DNA of 64,000 bases from Nanobdellota archaeon. Its GTDB lineage: Archaea; Nanobdellota; Nanobdellia; Woesearchaeales; UBA9642. Below are positions 47,862-56,802 of the stretch, piece by piece (positions within the stretch are counted from its first letter, which is position 1; every line of letters begins with the position of its first letter). The position numbers and the translations under genes are program-made. Under the pieces are notes generated by a model. That model had not been told where the DNA came from and searched no databases. It saw only the letters and a program-made list of their open reading frames with translations. The stretch is from positions 34,889 through 98,888 of the forward strand of contig JAKAKR010000014.1 of assembly GCA_021813435.1 (NCBI GenBank). Reading direction: 5' to 3'.

Positions 47862-49349
47862 TTATTGTTTTGCAATCTCCAATCCCAGACCCTTGAGTCC
47901 GCGAAGCACTGCTTCCTCATCGACTTCCTGAGTAATGCTGGAAAGCAAAGCAAGATTCTTGCGCAATCCGATGTTTGTACCTTCAGGAGTCTCTGCAGGG
48001 CATAACCGTCCGAGATGCGTCGGATGGAGTGTACGTGCTTCGAAATTTTCCTGTGACGCACTTAGCGGGCTGATCACTCGTTGCAATGTGGACTGGACCT
48101 GCAGGTAATTGAGCCGTTCCATACGCTGGCTGATACCTTTCCTGCCGCCGACCCATGAGCCGGTTGCCATGCTGCTGTAAATGCGCTGTGTCAGGAGTTT
48201 ATCACGGATAATGACCTTCAGGTTTGGGAATTTTCCACGCTTGACAATGCGTTGGAAATTATAGAGCATATCGCCGATAAGTATCTTCAGGTTTGCGCGG
48301 ACAAGATCTGCAAGAAGATCGCCAGACATCTTGAGCCGCTTATTCATGTAGTGGTCCTTGTCATCTTCAGGCAGGGATCCATTAGCGACCAGAAGATATT
48401 TCTTGATCATCTTGCACAGGTTCTGCGCCTTTGCATTGCGGAATTGCTCTTCAAGACCGATATGCGGGAGCAGGTACTTGTCAAGAATCTCCCGGGTGCG
48501 TTCCATACGGATCTCCTTGGTCTGGGTGATACCGATTTTCTTTGCGATATAATCGACGGCATCATCAGCGGTCTTGATGTCGACAAATTCATACAGGTTG
48601 ATGAAAACTTCAGAGCTTTCCTCAAGCGCGATGAGTCGCATGATCTCCTCATCCTTGACAATGCCAAGTGCCTTGATGACTGCGATAATAGGAATCTTCT
48701 TGACACGGGTAAATGAGAGATTGATGATCTCGTCTTTCTGCTTCTCGATGAGATGGGGAATCTTGTAGGATCCGCGTTCAGAAAATATTTTTCCCTCGTG
48801 GGTGTTTTTTGCGCCGCTCGATTTGGTGACGAGGAACTTGTTTGCCGCAAGGTCTTCGATCTTGACGAGCGCCTTTTCAGTCCCGTTGATGATGAAATAT
48901 CCCCCGGGATCATTCGGGTCCTCGCCCTTCTCGATGAGTTCGTCTTTGGAGAGTCCGTTCAAGTGGCAATACTTCGACTTGAGCATGATCGGGATGTGGC
49001 CGATCTGTGTGCGGAATGCTTCACGCTGCACACCATTGATGTGGCTTGAGATCTCGATGAATACCGGTGCAGAATATGAGAGTTTGCGCAGGCGCGCTTC
49101 GACAGGGTAGATGACCCGTTTTGAACCGTCGGCTTCAGTGATCTCAGGCTTTGTGATTGAGATCTTGTCCAGAACAATCTTGTATTCCTCGACATTGCTC
49201 GGGATGATGGTTGGCTCGATAGTCTTGTTCTCTTCGATGATGCGCTGCAATTCGACGTCGATGAAATTATTGAATGATTTGATGTCTGCGCTGATCATCG
49301 TGTTTTCTTCGAAATATTTTTTGATGAGTATTTTAGCGTATTCAGTCAT
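47862..49349 (-). CDS. rpoB2: RNA polymerase subunit B''
   Basis: IGHIPIMLKSKYCHL; GGYFIINGTEKALV; LCPAETPEGTNIGLRKNLAL. Confidence 0.97.
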   Translation of the reverse strand: MTEYAKILIKKYFEENTMISADIKSFNNFIDVELQRIIEENKTIEPTIIPSNVEEYKIVLDKISITKPEITEADGSKRVIYPVEARLRKLSYSAPVFIEISSHINGVQREAFRTQIGHIPIMLKSKYCHLNGLSKDELIEKGEDPNDPGGYFIINGTEKALVKIEDLAANKFLVTKSSGAKNTHEGKIFSERGSYKIPHLIEKQKDEIINLSFTRVKKIPIIAVIKALGIVKDEEIMRLIALEESSEVFINLYEFVDIKTADDAVDYIAKKIGITQTKEIRMERTREILDKYLLPHIGLEEQFRNAKAQNLCKMIKKYLLVANGSLPEDDKDHYMNKRLKMSGDLLADLVRANLKILIGDMLYNFQRIVKRGKFPNLKVIIRDKLLTQRIYSSMATGSWVGGRKGISQRMERLNYLQVQSTLQRVISPLSASQENFEARTLHPTHLGRLCPAETPEGTNIGLRKNLALLSSITQEVDEEAVLRGLKGLGLEIAKQ

Positions 49350-49363
49350 AGTTTCACCTGCAT

Positions 49364-49633
49364 CTATTGGATCTCGATCACCACGCGGTAAAAGACAGTC
49401 TTGCCTGCAGTCTGGCTTTCACGGGTAATCTTGATTAAATCCCCGGGCGCTGCCTCGAGCGTATAGAGCGCGGGATCATTGATGGATATCTTCGGGAAAT
49501 CCTTGAGGTCTGCAGCGTATTTCTCAAGGACGCGTTTCTTTTCTGCCTCTGAACATTTCTCGTGTTTGGGGACAAAAACATGATTTTTGATTTCTATCTG
49601 TTCTTTTGATCTGGTCTTTTTTTTCCTTGCCAT
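49364..49633 (-). CDS. rpoH: RNA polymerase subunit H
   Basis: HVFVPKHEKCSEAEKKRVLEKY...LPKISINDP-like segment; first gene of the rpo cluster. Confidence 0.93.
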   Translation of the reverse strand: MARKKKTRSKEQIEIKNHVFVPKHEKCSEAEKKRVLEKYAADLKDFPKISINDPALYTLEAAPGDLIKITRESQTAGKTVFYRVVIEIQ

Positions 49634-49655
49634 GGTGCCACCTTCGAACTATAAA

Positions 49656-49772
49656 CGGGTCGGACGAGATTTGAACTCGCGGCCACTGCATTGCTTTCAA
49701 AGTTTTTGAGATTTCAAAAACCCTGTTTTTTGTTAAAAGTGCAGTGCTCTAACCAGGCTGAGCTACCGACCC
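49656..49772 (-). tRNA. tRNA-Lys(TTT) with ~42-nt intron
   Basis: GGGTCGGTAGCTCAGCCTGGTTAGAGC-A-CTGCA-CTTTTA[intron]A-TGCAG...CGAGTTCAAATCTCG-TCCGACCC-G; intron has GTTTTTGA-AATC-TCAAAAAC hairpin. Confidence 0.9.
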
Positions 49773-49808
49773 ACAAACCCTGCTCGCCTGCATCTGGTGT
49801 ATACTGAA

Positions 49809-49910
49809 CGCCCTGGCCGGGATTCGAACCCGGGTCGAAGCCTTACTATGATGATTGTTTTTGGCAATCTCTCGACAGGGCTTCATGATAGGCCACTACA
49901 CTACCAAGGC
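49809..49910 (-). tRNA. tRNA-Asp(GTC) with ~29-nt intron
   Basis: GCCTTGGTAGTGTAGTGGCCTATCATG-AAGCC-CTGTCG[intron]A-GGCTT...CCGGGTTCGAATCCCGG-CCAGGGC-G. Confidence 0.9.
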
Positions 49911-49920
49911 ATAATCGCCT

Positions 49921-50023
49921 AGGAATATCTTGTGGTGTATTGCGGTAGCTATCGCTTTACTCAAATAGTATGAGAACCATAGCCTTGCTCTGATAAAAAC
50001 AATACACGCATATTAATATTCCT
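49921..50023. ncRNA. Candidate structured leader/ncRNA upstream of tRNA-Asp
   Basis: Nested inverted repeats AGGAATAT/ATATTCCT and GTGTATTG/CAATACAC enclosing ~57 nt. Confidence 0.35.
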
Positions 50024-50346
50024 CGTGACGTTACGTCAGTCTCAATATTCTCGCGCGTTGCAAATACGTAGTGTCATAAGCTCTTCTTGTCATTGATGAA
50101 CTTGCAAGCACCAAAACAGCTAAAGGAATTAGGAACCATTTATAAAAGTATTGGTTTTTTCCACATAACACCGCACAGAACTTATAAAGTAGTATGCGCT
50201 ATTCGTATGCGATAGACCGCGTTCATTGATGCAATGATGATGCAATATTTTTGATATACTGGTCTTTCTAAAATATAAAAATGCGTTTTTTGAAATTAAA
50301 AATATTTATAAACAATCACAATTCTCTCCAATGATTGTTCTACGAT

Positions 50347-50471
50347 CCCTTCGTAGCTCAATGGTTAGAGCGCATGGCTGTAGAAGTCGCACGACGAGGC
50401 CCTACAGGGCTATGGATGAATTGCGATCAGCCGTAACCATGAGGTTCCCGGTTCGAGTCTGGGCGAAGGGA
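50347..50471 (+). tRNA. tRNA-Tyr(GTA) with ~50-nt intron
   Basis: CCCTTCG-TA-GCTC...CATGG-CTGTAG[intron]A-CCATG...CCGGTTCGAGTCTGG-CGAAGGG-A; TTTATAAAC TATA ~20-30 nt upstream. Confidence 0.9.
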
Positions 50472-50584
50472 TTTTATTTTCTTCCTGATAGTCTGCTATT
50501 GAATAATTGATGTAAAGAATTATTGATTAAAAAGATTAAAAAAATTGTGGCGCGCTGGAGTGCGTGTGCTTAAGAATAATTCTA

Positions 50585-52042
50585 TTATTCGTCTGTCTCG
50601 GTGATCGCATGATGACTGCGGTGCAATAATTTTACACCGTTGGATAATTGCGTGCGCTCACCTGCCTTGGTCTGGAACCGGATCTTTGCGCTGGGCAGAT
50701 GCACGTTCCCGACGATATTGAGTTTGCTCTTCAGGCGGTAGCTGACGAGCCGCTCTTCGTATGGCTCGAGCAATTCAAGATTCCACATCAGGACTGAATG
50801 TTTCTTGTCTGCAGAGACCATCTTAGTCGGCTTGAGGCTGCCAAGAACTGATTCATCCTCGATATCGACGATCTTGGGATAGCGATCAATGATCTTGATA
50901 TTGCGAATGATGCGTCCTGAACGGTTCTTGATGTGCAATTTCACCTTGAGTTCTGAGACGCCCTGATCTGTCTCTGTTGTTATTTTTGCGCGTTTATAGA
51001 TGAGGACTGGGCTTCTGAACAAATAATAAAGTATGATACATACAATGATAATCACTGCGATAATAAAGAGGATGCTGTAATTTGTTGTGGCAACAATCTG
51101 CACTTTCTGCTCAGGTTTGAGCGGGACGTTCCATGCAATATAACTGACTCCATCCTCATTGAGCGTGAAATACTTGTCTGATGAAGAGGTAAAGATGCGC
51201 TGAAAGAAATTACTGCGCGTCTTAACTTGTTTTGTGACGTCATAATTTCCCTTGTTGATGAGGACGAATCGTTCCGTGGTCGTAAAAAGCGTCTTGGTGA
51301 GCGTCTCTTCAATGGAGATATCTGAATATTCTTTGATATAGACATCCTTGCTGACATCATTGATGGTCTGGTTGCCGACCATGATATGGATATTGACACT
51401 ATAGGTTCCGGGGCGCTGGAGCGGGTTGATCTCGAAAATGACTTGGTTTGTCTTCTCCTCGAGCGGACCGAGTGTTGTCGTGTATGATTTGTGGAAGAGT
51501 TCAGAGTCAATTGCGATATCGAGTTGCGTGATATTGAGCGGGTTTCTGTTGCGCAGATAAATCTCGATAGGGAATACATTGCGGGGATCAATCTCATTGG
51601 TCAAGTGCACTTCTGAAGCAATGTTCGGGGAATACGTCCGACGGGTTTCGTTGCTGGATTTGACATAAACGTACAGGTTCTCGTTCTGTACTGTTCCTGC
51701 CTGGAGTGATTTGATGGTCAGCGGTACAAGTTGCGGGCCATAGAATGCATCGCTGAGCGCGCTCACTTCAAGCGTGAAACTTGCAGTGCTGTTGGCGTCG
51801 ACTGTAATAAGTGTCGGGCTGACATCCCAATACGAGCTGATGGTATAAATCTGGATGCGATCAGATGTTGTTGCAGCATTCGTGATATTAAACGTGTATT
51901 GCGCAGTCTCATTTGTATAGATGCTCTCTTTGATTGGCGAATACGCAAGTTCAAATGGCAATGCGGTCGCAATCACTGTCCCTACAATGATGAGAAGGAG
52001 TATATATAGTGTTGTTCGTTTAATTGGCGCTAACATCATCAC
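50585..52042 (-). CDS. Secreted/membrane protein with Ig-like extracellular domains
   Basis: Signal peptide, NEW3/COG1470-like beta segments, TM LFIIAVIIIVCIILYYLF. Confidence 0.75.
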   Translation of the reverse strand: MMMLAPIKRTTLYILLLIIVGTVIATALPFELAYSPIKESIYTNETAQYTFNITNAATTSDRIQIYTISSYWDVSPTLITVDANSTASFTLEVSALSDAFYGPQLVPLTIKSLQAGTVQNENLYVYVKSSNETRRTYSPNIASEVHLTNEIDPRNVFPIEIYLRNRNPLNITQLDIAIDSELFHKSYTTTLGPLEEKTNQVIFEINPLQRPGTYSVNIHIMVGNQTINDVSKDVYIKEYSDISIEETLTKTLFTTTERFVLINKGNYDVTKQVKTRSNFFQRIFTSSSDKYFTLNEDGVSYIAWNVPLKPEQKVQIVATTNYSILFIIAVIIIVCIILYYLFRSPVLIYKRAKITTETDQGVSELKVKLHIKNRSGRIIRNIKIIDRYPKIVDIEDESVLGSLKPTKMVSADKKHSVLMWNLELLEPYEERLVSYRLKSKLNIVGNVHLPSAKIRFQTKAGERTQLSNGVKLLHRSHHAITETDE

Positions 52043-52250
52043 TCACCCGAGACCCTATGTTTCGTGCAGTGCACGATTTTTTTTACCGAATGATTATCGG
52101 ATACGCTGAAATAGTCTCTACTATCCTCATTCATTTATATACTTTGTGGTTTGCTCGTACGCATGAATTATTCATAATTTGGCATATCTTTTATATATAC
52201 CACTTGATAATAAAAACAATATTTATAAATTTCGTTATGCTTGCGGTGTT

Positions 52251-53264
52251 ATGCAAGAAGGGTTTGATCGTAAGAGCCGCAAGCAGGAACAGTTCCGGCT
52301 ACGTGAAAATTATTTTGCAACATTAAAGGAAACCGCAGATATTGTTAATGCTTTTTTCTTCACATACATTGAGGATAAATTCAAACTTACGCCACAACTT
52401 AAATTTGATCTTACCGAACGTTACACTCAAGGAAAGACACAATTACGTGCAGCGCAGGTACGCTTTGCATATGAACTTGCAGGAGGAACGGATTGGAAAC
52501 AGATTGTTCCTGCCTGCGCGGCATCCACATTAAAAGAAGCAGCGTATTACTGCATCGATGATATATTCGATAAACATATCGACATACACCGCGTTCCACT
52601 GATAGGTATACCTTTTATTTCGTTATCCTACGCGATGATTAGCACATTAGATGATTCTTTTTCTCGAGAGGAAGTGCAGGAAGTAATCCATGAACTCTTT
52701 CGTCTTGACGAACTCAATGGACAGGGATTTATACTTGATTGCAAATTAACAACCCCTAATGAATACGCGTATTCAAAGAAGGTTGAGGGATATAATTTTT
52801 GGGAGCAAACAATGCGTATTGGTGCAATACTCGGTCATGCCGCACGTTCAGATATTGATCGGTTTGGGGAGATAGGAAAACATATCGGAAGCGCGTATAT
52901 CATCGCAAATGACACATGGGATTTTGCAAAAGACCTAGAAGATTTTCGCGCAGGAAAATACACTCTTCCGATACACTATGCGTTCGAGCACCTCACCGGT
53001 GCCGATAAAGAAACGTTTGTACGCTTATTCGCAAAAACCAATCTCTCCACTCAAGAAATGGACGCTATCCGTACAATTGTGGTGAATAATGATATTATTG
53101 CATACGGGCGAACGCATGCAAGAGTGCACTGCGATCATGCCATACAATTACTTGCAGTGTATCCAGATTCTAACGCAAAACAGATGATCACATTCGCAAC
53201 GACAATGACTCAGAAAAATAAACATTATACATTCCTTGATTCATATATGCAAACGAAGAAATAA
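52251..53264 (+). CDS. Polyprenyl synthetase (isoprenyl diphosphate synthase) family protein
   Basis: YYCIDDIFDKHID (DDxxD-like first motif) and NDTWDFAKD second motif; start at MQEGFDRK. Confidence 0.72.
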   Translation: MQEGFDRKSRKQEQFRLRENYFATLKETADIVNAFFFTYIEDKFKLTPQLKFDLTERYTQGKTQLRAAQVRFAYELAGGTDWKQIVPACAASTLKEAAYYCIDDIFDKHIDIHRVPLIGIPFISLSYAMISTLDDSFSREEVQEVIHELFRLDELNGQGFILDCKLTTPNEYAYSKKVEGYNFWEQTMRIGAILGHAARSDIDRFGEIGKHIGSAYIIANDTWDFAKDLEDFRAGKYTLPIHYAFEHLTGADKETFVRLFAKTNLSTQEMDAIRTIVVNNDIIAYGRTHARVHCDHAIQLLAVYPDSNAKQMITFATTMTQKNKHYTFLDSYMQTKK

Positions 53265-53265
53265 C

Positions 53266-53375
53266 TAGGGCTACCCGAATTCGGACCAGAAGAGATTTTT
53301 ACAAAAAATCTCGTAAAAAGTGAATGTTCGACTTCGTCGAAGCATTCTTCTATGGGGCTACCCGGATTCGAACCG
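53266..53375 (-). mobile_element. tRNA-Pro-associated ~87-bp element, copy 2
   Basis: Tail TAGGGCTACCCGAATTCGGACCA (53266-53288) is 19/23 identical to the tRNA-Pro(TGG) 3' end starting at 53353; 36-nt core 53292-53327 is identical (reverse complement) to 34206-34241; hairpin at 53322-53347. Confidence 0.6.
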
Positions 53376-53426
53376 GGATCGCAAGGTCCCAAACCTCGAA
53401 GGCTAACCAGGTTACCCCATAGCCCC
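53353..53426 (-). tRNA. tRNA-Pro(TGG)
   Basis: GGGGCTATGGGGTAACCTGGTTAGCCT-TCGAGG-TTTGGGA-CCTTG...CCGGTTCGAATCCGGG-TAGCCCC-A. Confidence 0.93.
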
Positions 53427-53482
53427 ATCATCGCAAAAGAAAAGGTGTTTATTTTTAAATCTTTTGAAAGCGCAGAGAGATG

Positions 53483-53628
53483 AGGCTCCTTTCAAAAAGT
53501 CTCTTTTATTGCCTTGCGAACACTCAAATGACTATGGCGATTGCAAATAGCTCGTCATACAATGATACATTATTGCGATGTGAGCGGCAAAAAAAGTCGA
53601 GCCGAAGACGAGATTTTGAAAGGAGCCT
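53483..53628. ncRNA. Structured element B, candidate ncRNA; homologous core also at 7953-8044
   Basis: 15-bp perfect inverted repeat AGGCTCCTTTCAAAA/TTTTGAAAGGAGCCT flanks a core sharing GCTCACATCGC, GTATC, ATGACGAG, ATTTG, GTTCGC with element A. Confidence 0.5.
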
Positions 53629-53692
53629 GAGCGATTAATAAAATTTATAAATTTCATCACCCCTCATGGGGTTTTTGTACCGGGGGATTCAT

Positions 53693-53866
53693 ATGGCAAA
53701 AATCACAAAAAAAGAGGAATATGACGTTTCAGGAATCATCGAGATTGACGACAATAAGAAGAAACGTGATGAATATGACCTTGGCCGCGAGGATCAAGAC
53801 AGCGACACTGATGATGATGAACTCGATTTCGATGGCGACTTTGATTTTGACGACGGCGGGGATTAA
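53693..53866 (+). CDS. Small acidic protein (57 aa)
   Basis: MAKITKKEEYDVSGIIEIDDNKKKRDEYDLGREDQDSDTDDDELDFDGDFDFDDGGD; TTTATAAATT promoter-like sequence upstream. Confidence 0.6.
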   Translation: MAKITKKEEYDVSGIIEIDDNKKKRDEYDLGREDQDSDTDDDELDFDGDFDFDDGGD

Positions 53867-53937
53867 ACGCGATTACCCGTACACATGATTGTTCTATAAC
53901 AGAAATAAATAAAACGCCAATCCACTTGCGCAGGCGC

Positions 53938-56376
53938 CTATCTTTTCTTTACAGTCTTCTTCTTTTTCGGAAGATTATTCTCCTTGAGTTCAAGTTCAGT
54001 TGAGGTGATTGTTGCGGTCTCTGATTTTTTCGGGGAAGCGGTCTTTGAAGATTTCTTTGCAGTACTTTTTTTGGAAATAGATGTCGCAGCCGTCTTTTTT
54101 GCACTCTTACTTTTAGCCTGCGTGATGTCCGCATCTTTTTTTGCAGCAGCGTCTTTTTGCGCGTGCTTGCGCGCAGGACCGCCGATGCGCTCGATATGCC
54201 TGCATTTGGGGAATGCCGAGCACCCAAGGAATTGCCCGTACATTGATTTGCGCAGGACCAATGGTTTTGCGCACTTCGGGCAGGTCTTGGTGAGTGTTCC
54301 TGCCTCAAGCTCCTCGATCTCTTTTCGCAGCGCCTCATCCTCGACTTTTTTTGAGGGGCAATTGACATTGATGCAGGTTTCCTTTGTCTTTCTGCCATTC
54401 AGAATCTTAATAATGGGAAATTGGCATTGCGGACAAATCTTATCAGTCTTTTTGGGAATGCCGAACACCGGCAGGTTGAAGAGTGCAGTGCACGTCGGAT
54501 AATTGGTGCATCCGATGAATTTTCTCTTGCTAATCTTTGAGTAGCGTATAGCAAGTTTTCCCTCCTTGCAGAGCGGGCATGTGGAAAGTTCGCTCTCCTG
54601 GCGCATGCTCTCCTTGTGGGATTCTGTAAGTGCTTCGCCGATGGGCTTTTCATTTTTCTTGAATTTGGTGAGAATAGTTGTGAGTGTTGATTCTGCCTCT
54701 GCAAGAACCTTCTCTTCAGTGAATTTTTTTTCACGGATACCGTCCATCTCCTGCTCAAAATGGCGGGTGAGTCCCTCATCAAGAATTTCCGGACAATATT
54801 TTTCCAGTGTCTGGACTGTCTTGATCCCGAGTTCTGTAGCCTCGATTGACTCATTCTTGATATAATTGCGATCATACAATGAATCAACGATTGCAGCGCG
54901 CGTCGCCTTTGTCCCGAGTTCCTGCCGTTCCAGTTCCTTGATGATTGATGCAGGGGTATAACGCCTTGGCGGCTGGGTCTCCTTGTCGTGGACAATGACT
55001 TCCTGATGGTGTACCACATCTTTTTCCTGCGCAAGAGGGAGATCCTCCTCTTCAAGTTTGACATAGGGCGCGTAGAGCGCATGCCATCCCTTCTCAACTG
55101 TTCGCGTACCTTTTGCCTGGAATGGTTCATTGACGATATTGATCGTAAGAGTTACAGTCTCGCGGGTCGCATCGCTTCCAAAACAGGAGAGGAACCGCTT
55201 GACGATAAGATCATAGATTTTGAATTGCCAATCCTTGAGCTTTGGCGCAGCGCCAGTCGGATAGATTGCAGGATGCGCAGGATCAGTCTTTTTACCCTCG
55301 CTGGGGATAAGCGGACCGCGTGATGCGATTGCAACCAGCGGCGTATATGATGGTTGTTTTGCAAGTGCATCCATGATTTTTTTATAATTGATCTCTTTAG
55401 GAAGTTTTTGAGATGATGTTCTGGGGTAGGAGATGAATCCGCCGGTGTAGAGTTCCTGGGCGATATCAAGCGTCTGTCGTGGCTTGATGCCAAAGAGCCG
55501 GTACGACTCCATTTGCAGCGTCGTAAGATCAAAAGGCACGGGCGCTTTTTGGATAAACCTATTTTTCTGGACTCCGGAAATAACGCCATCTTTTCCCTGA
55601 ACTTTCTCTGCGATTGCGCGCGCCTCTTTCTCGTCACTGAATTTGCCTTTGGTGTGCCAGGACTGCACAAGTTCCGGATGTTTTCCGATAGTGACGTTTG
55701 CCTGGACTTCCCAGTAGGGTTCAGGCTTAAATGCTGCAATCTCTTCCTCTTTATCGACGATAAGTTTGAGCGCAGGACCCTGGACACGCCCGGATGAGAG
55801 TATCTTGAATATGCCGGCATTTTTCATCGCAAGAGTCAGTGCCCGGCTTAGATTAATACCATACATCCAATCCAGATAGTGGCGCGTCTCTCCGGCGATT
55901 GCCTGACCCCAGTCCAGCGTTTTTGATTTATGCGCGTAGGATTCAATGAGATCGTCTTTGGTGAGCGTTGAGAATTTCATGCGCGCAGCATCTTTCTGCT
56001 TGCAGATATAGCGCACACAGTTCAGGCCGATGACTTCGCCTTCAATATCATAATCTGTCGCGACAGTGTAAGCGCTTGCGCCTTTCGCGAGTTTTTTTAA
56101 TGCTGCAACATATTTTTTGGTGAAGCTTTTTGCATCAATCTCTCCGGATTCCTTCCATTGCAGATCAAAAACAGGATATTTGAATGATTTTTCCTTCTCG
56201 GCGACTGTGTAGAGGTGTCCCACGGCGCAGCCGATGACAATATCATTCTTGCCATGCGTCACTTTATAATACGGGACGCCCTGGTAGGATTCTTTTATGG
56301 GCTTTCCGTCGGCAAGTGCGGCAGCGATCATTTTTGCCGCGTTCGGTTTTTCAGTGATGATCAGTTCATATCCCAT
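53938..56376 (-). CDS. topA: DNA topoisomerase I (type IA) with C-terminal zinc fingers
   Basis: MGYELIITEKPNAAKMIAAAL, GFISYPRTSSQ, EIDYKGLV-like core, multiple C-terminal CPxC fingers. Confidence 0.95.
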   Translation of the reverse strand: MGYELIITEKPNAAKMIAAALADGKPIKESYQGVPYYKVTHGKNDIVIGCAVGHLYTVAEKEKSFKYPVFDLQWKESGEIDAKSFTKKYVAALKKLAKGASAYTVATDYDIEGEVIGLNCVRYICKQKDAARMKFSTLTKDDLIESYAHKSKTLDWGQAIAGETRHYLDWMYGINLSRALTLAMKNAGIFKILSSGRVQGPALKLIVDKEEEIAAFKPEPYWEVQANVTIGKHPELVQSWHTKGKFSDEKEARAIAEKVQGKDGVISGVQKNRFIQKAPVPFDLTTLQMESYRLFGIKPRQTLDIAQELYTGGFISYPRTSSQKLPKEINYKKIMDALAKQPSYTPLVAIASRGPLIPSEGKKTDPAHPAIYPTGAAPKLKDWQFKIYDLIVKRFLSCFGSDATRETVTLTINIVNEPFQAKGTRTVEKGWHALYAPYVKLEEEDLPLAQEKDVVHHQEVIVHDKETQPPRRYTPASIIKELERQELGTKATRAAIVDSLYDRNYIKNESIEATELGIKTVQTLEKYCPEILDEGLTRHFEQEMDGIREKKFTEEKVLAEAESTLTTILTKFKKNEKPIGEALTESHKESMRQESELSTCPLCKEGKLAIRYSKISKRKFIGCTNYPTCTALFNLPVFGIPKKTDKICPQCQFPIIKILNGRKTKETCINVNCPSKKVEDEALRKEIEELEAGTLTKTCPKCAKPLVLRKSMYGQFLGCSAFPKCRHIERIGGPARKHAQKDAAAKKDADITQAKSKSAKKTAATSISKKSTAKKSSKTASPKKSETATITSTELELKENNLPKKKKTVKKR

Positions 56377-56568
56377 GTTATCGTCGGAAAAATGCAGATT
56401 GTGTTGTTGTTTCATCTGCAAATTTTTTTAAGAATAATCTAGCGACTATATAAAAATTGTGATTTGTGAAAAAAATGCCGCATTTTTATCGACGAGAAAT
56501 CTTGTTCGTATTTGTGCAAGTGATGTGCGAGCATAGAACAGTCTGCTGCAAAGGATGAACTTGCGGTA

Positions 56569-56694
56569 TTATTTGAGTCGGCATTCAATGACGTTTTGCG
56601 CGAATAGCGTGTAGGTGTATCGGTTCATCAGTATTACCGCGCCTGTCGTTATTTCTTCTTCCAGTTCCTCTTCAGTCCAATAATCCTTGTCCAT
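56569..56694 (-). CDS. Small hypothetical protein (41 aa)
   Basis: MDKDYWTEEELEEEITTGAVILMNRYTYTLFAQNVIECRLK*; AGGTGAAAC immediately upstream. Confidence 0.4.
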   Translation of the reverse strand: MDKDYWTEEELEEEITTGAVILMNRYTYTLFAQNVIECRLK

Positions 56695-56802
56695 TGTTTC
56701 ACCTGTGCTGTTTGTTTGATGTTATGTGGCGTATGGTATTGTTACGTACGGCATAAATACTACAAAGAGTTGTAATCATTATGAGTTTTATTGACAAAAA
56801 AT

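Noticed and set aside
53665-53866. Homology between the two acidic mini-proteins (8862-9023 and 53693-53866)
   Set aside because: Similarity is limited to Asp/Glu richness and could be compositional.
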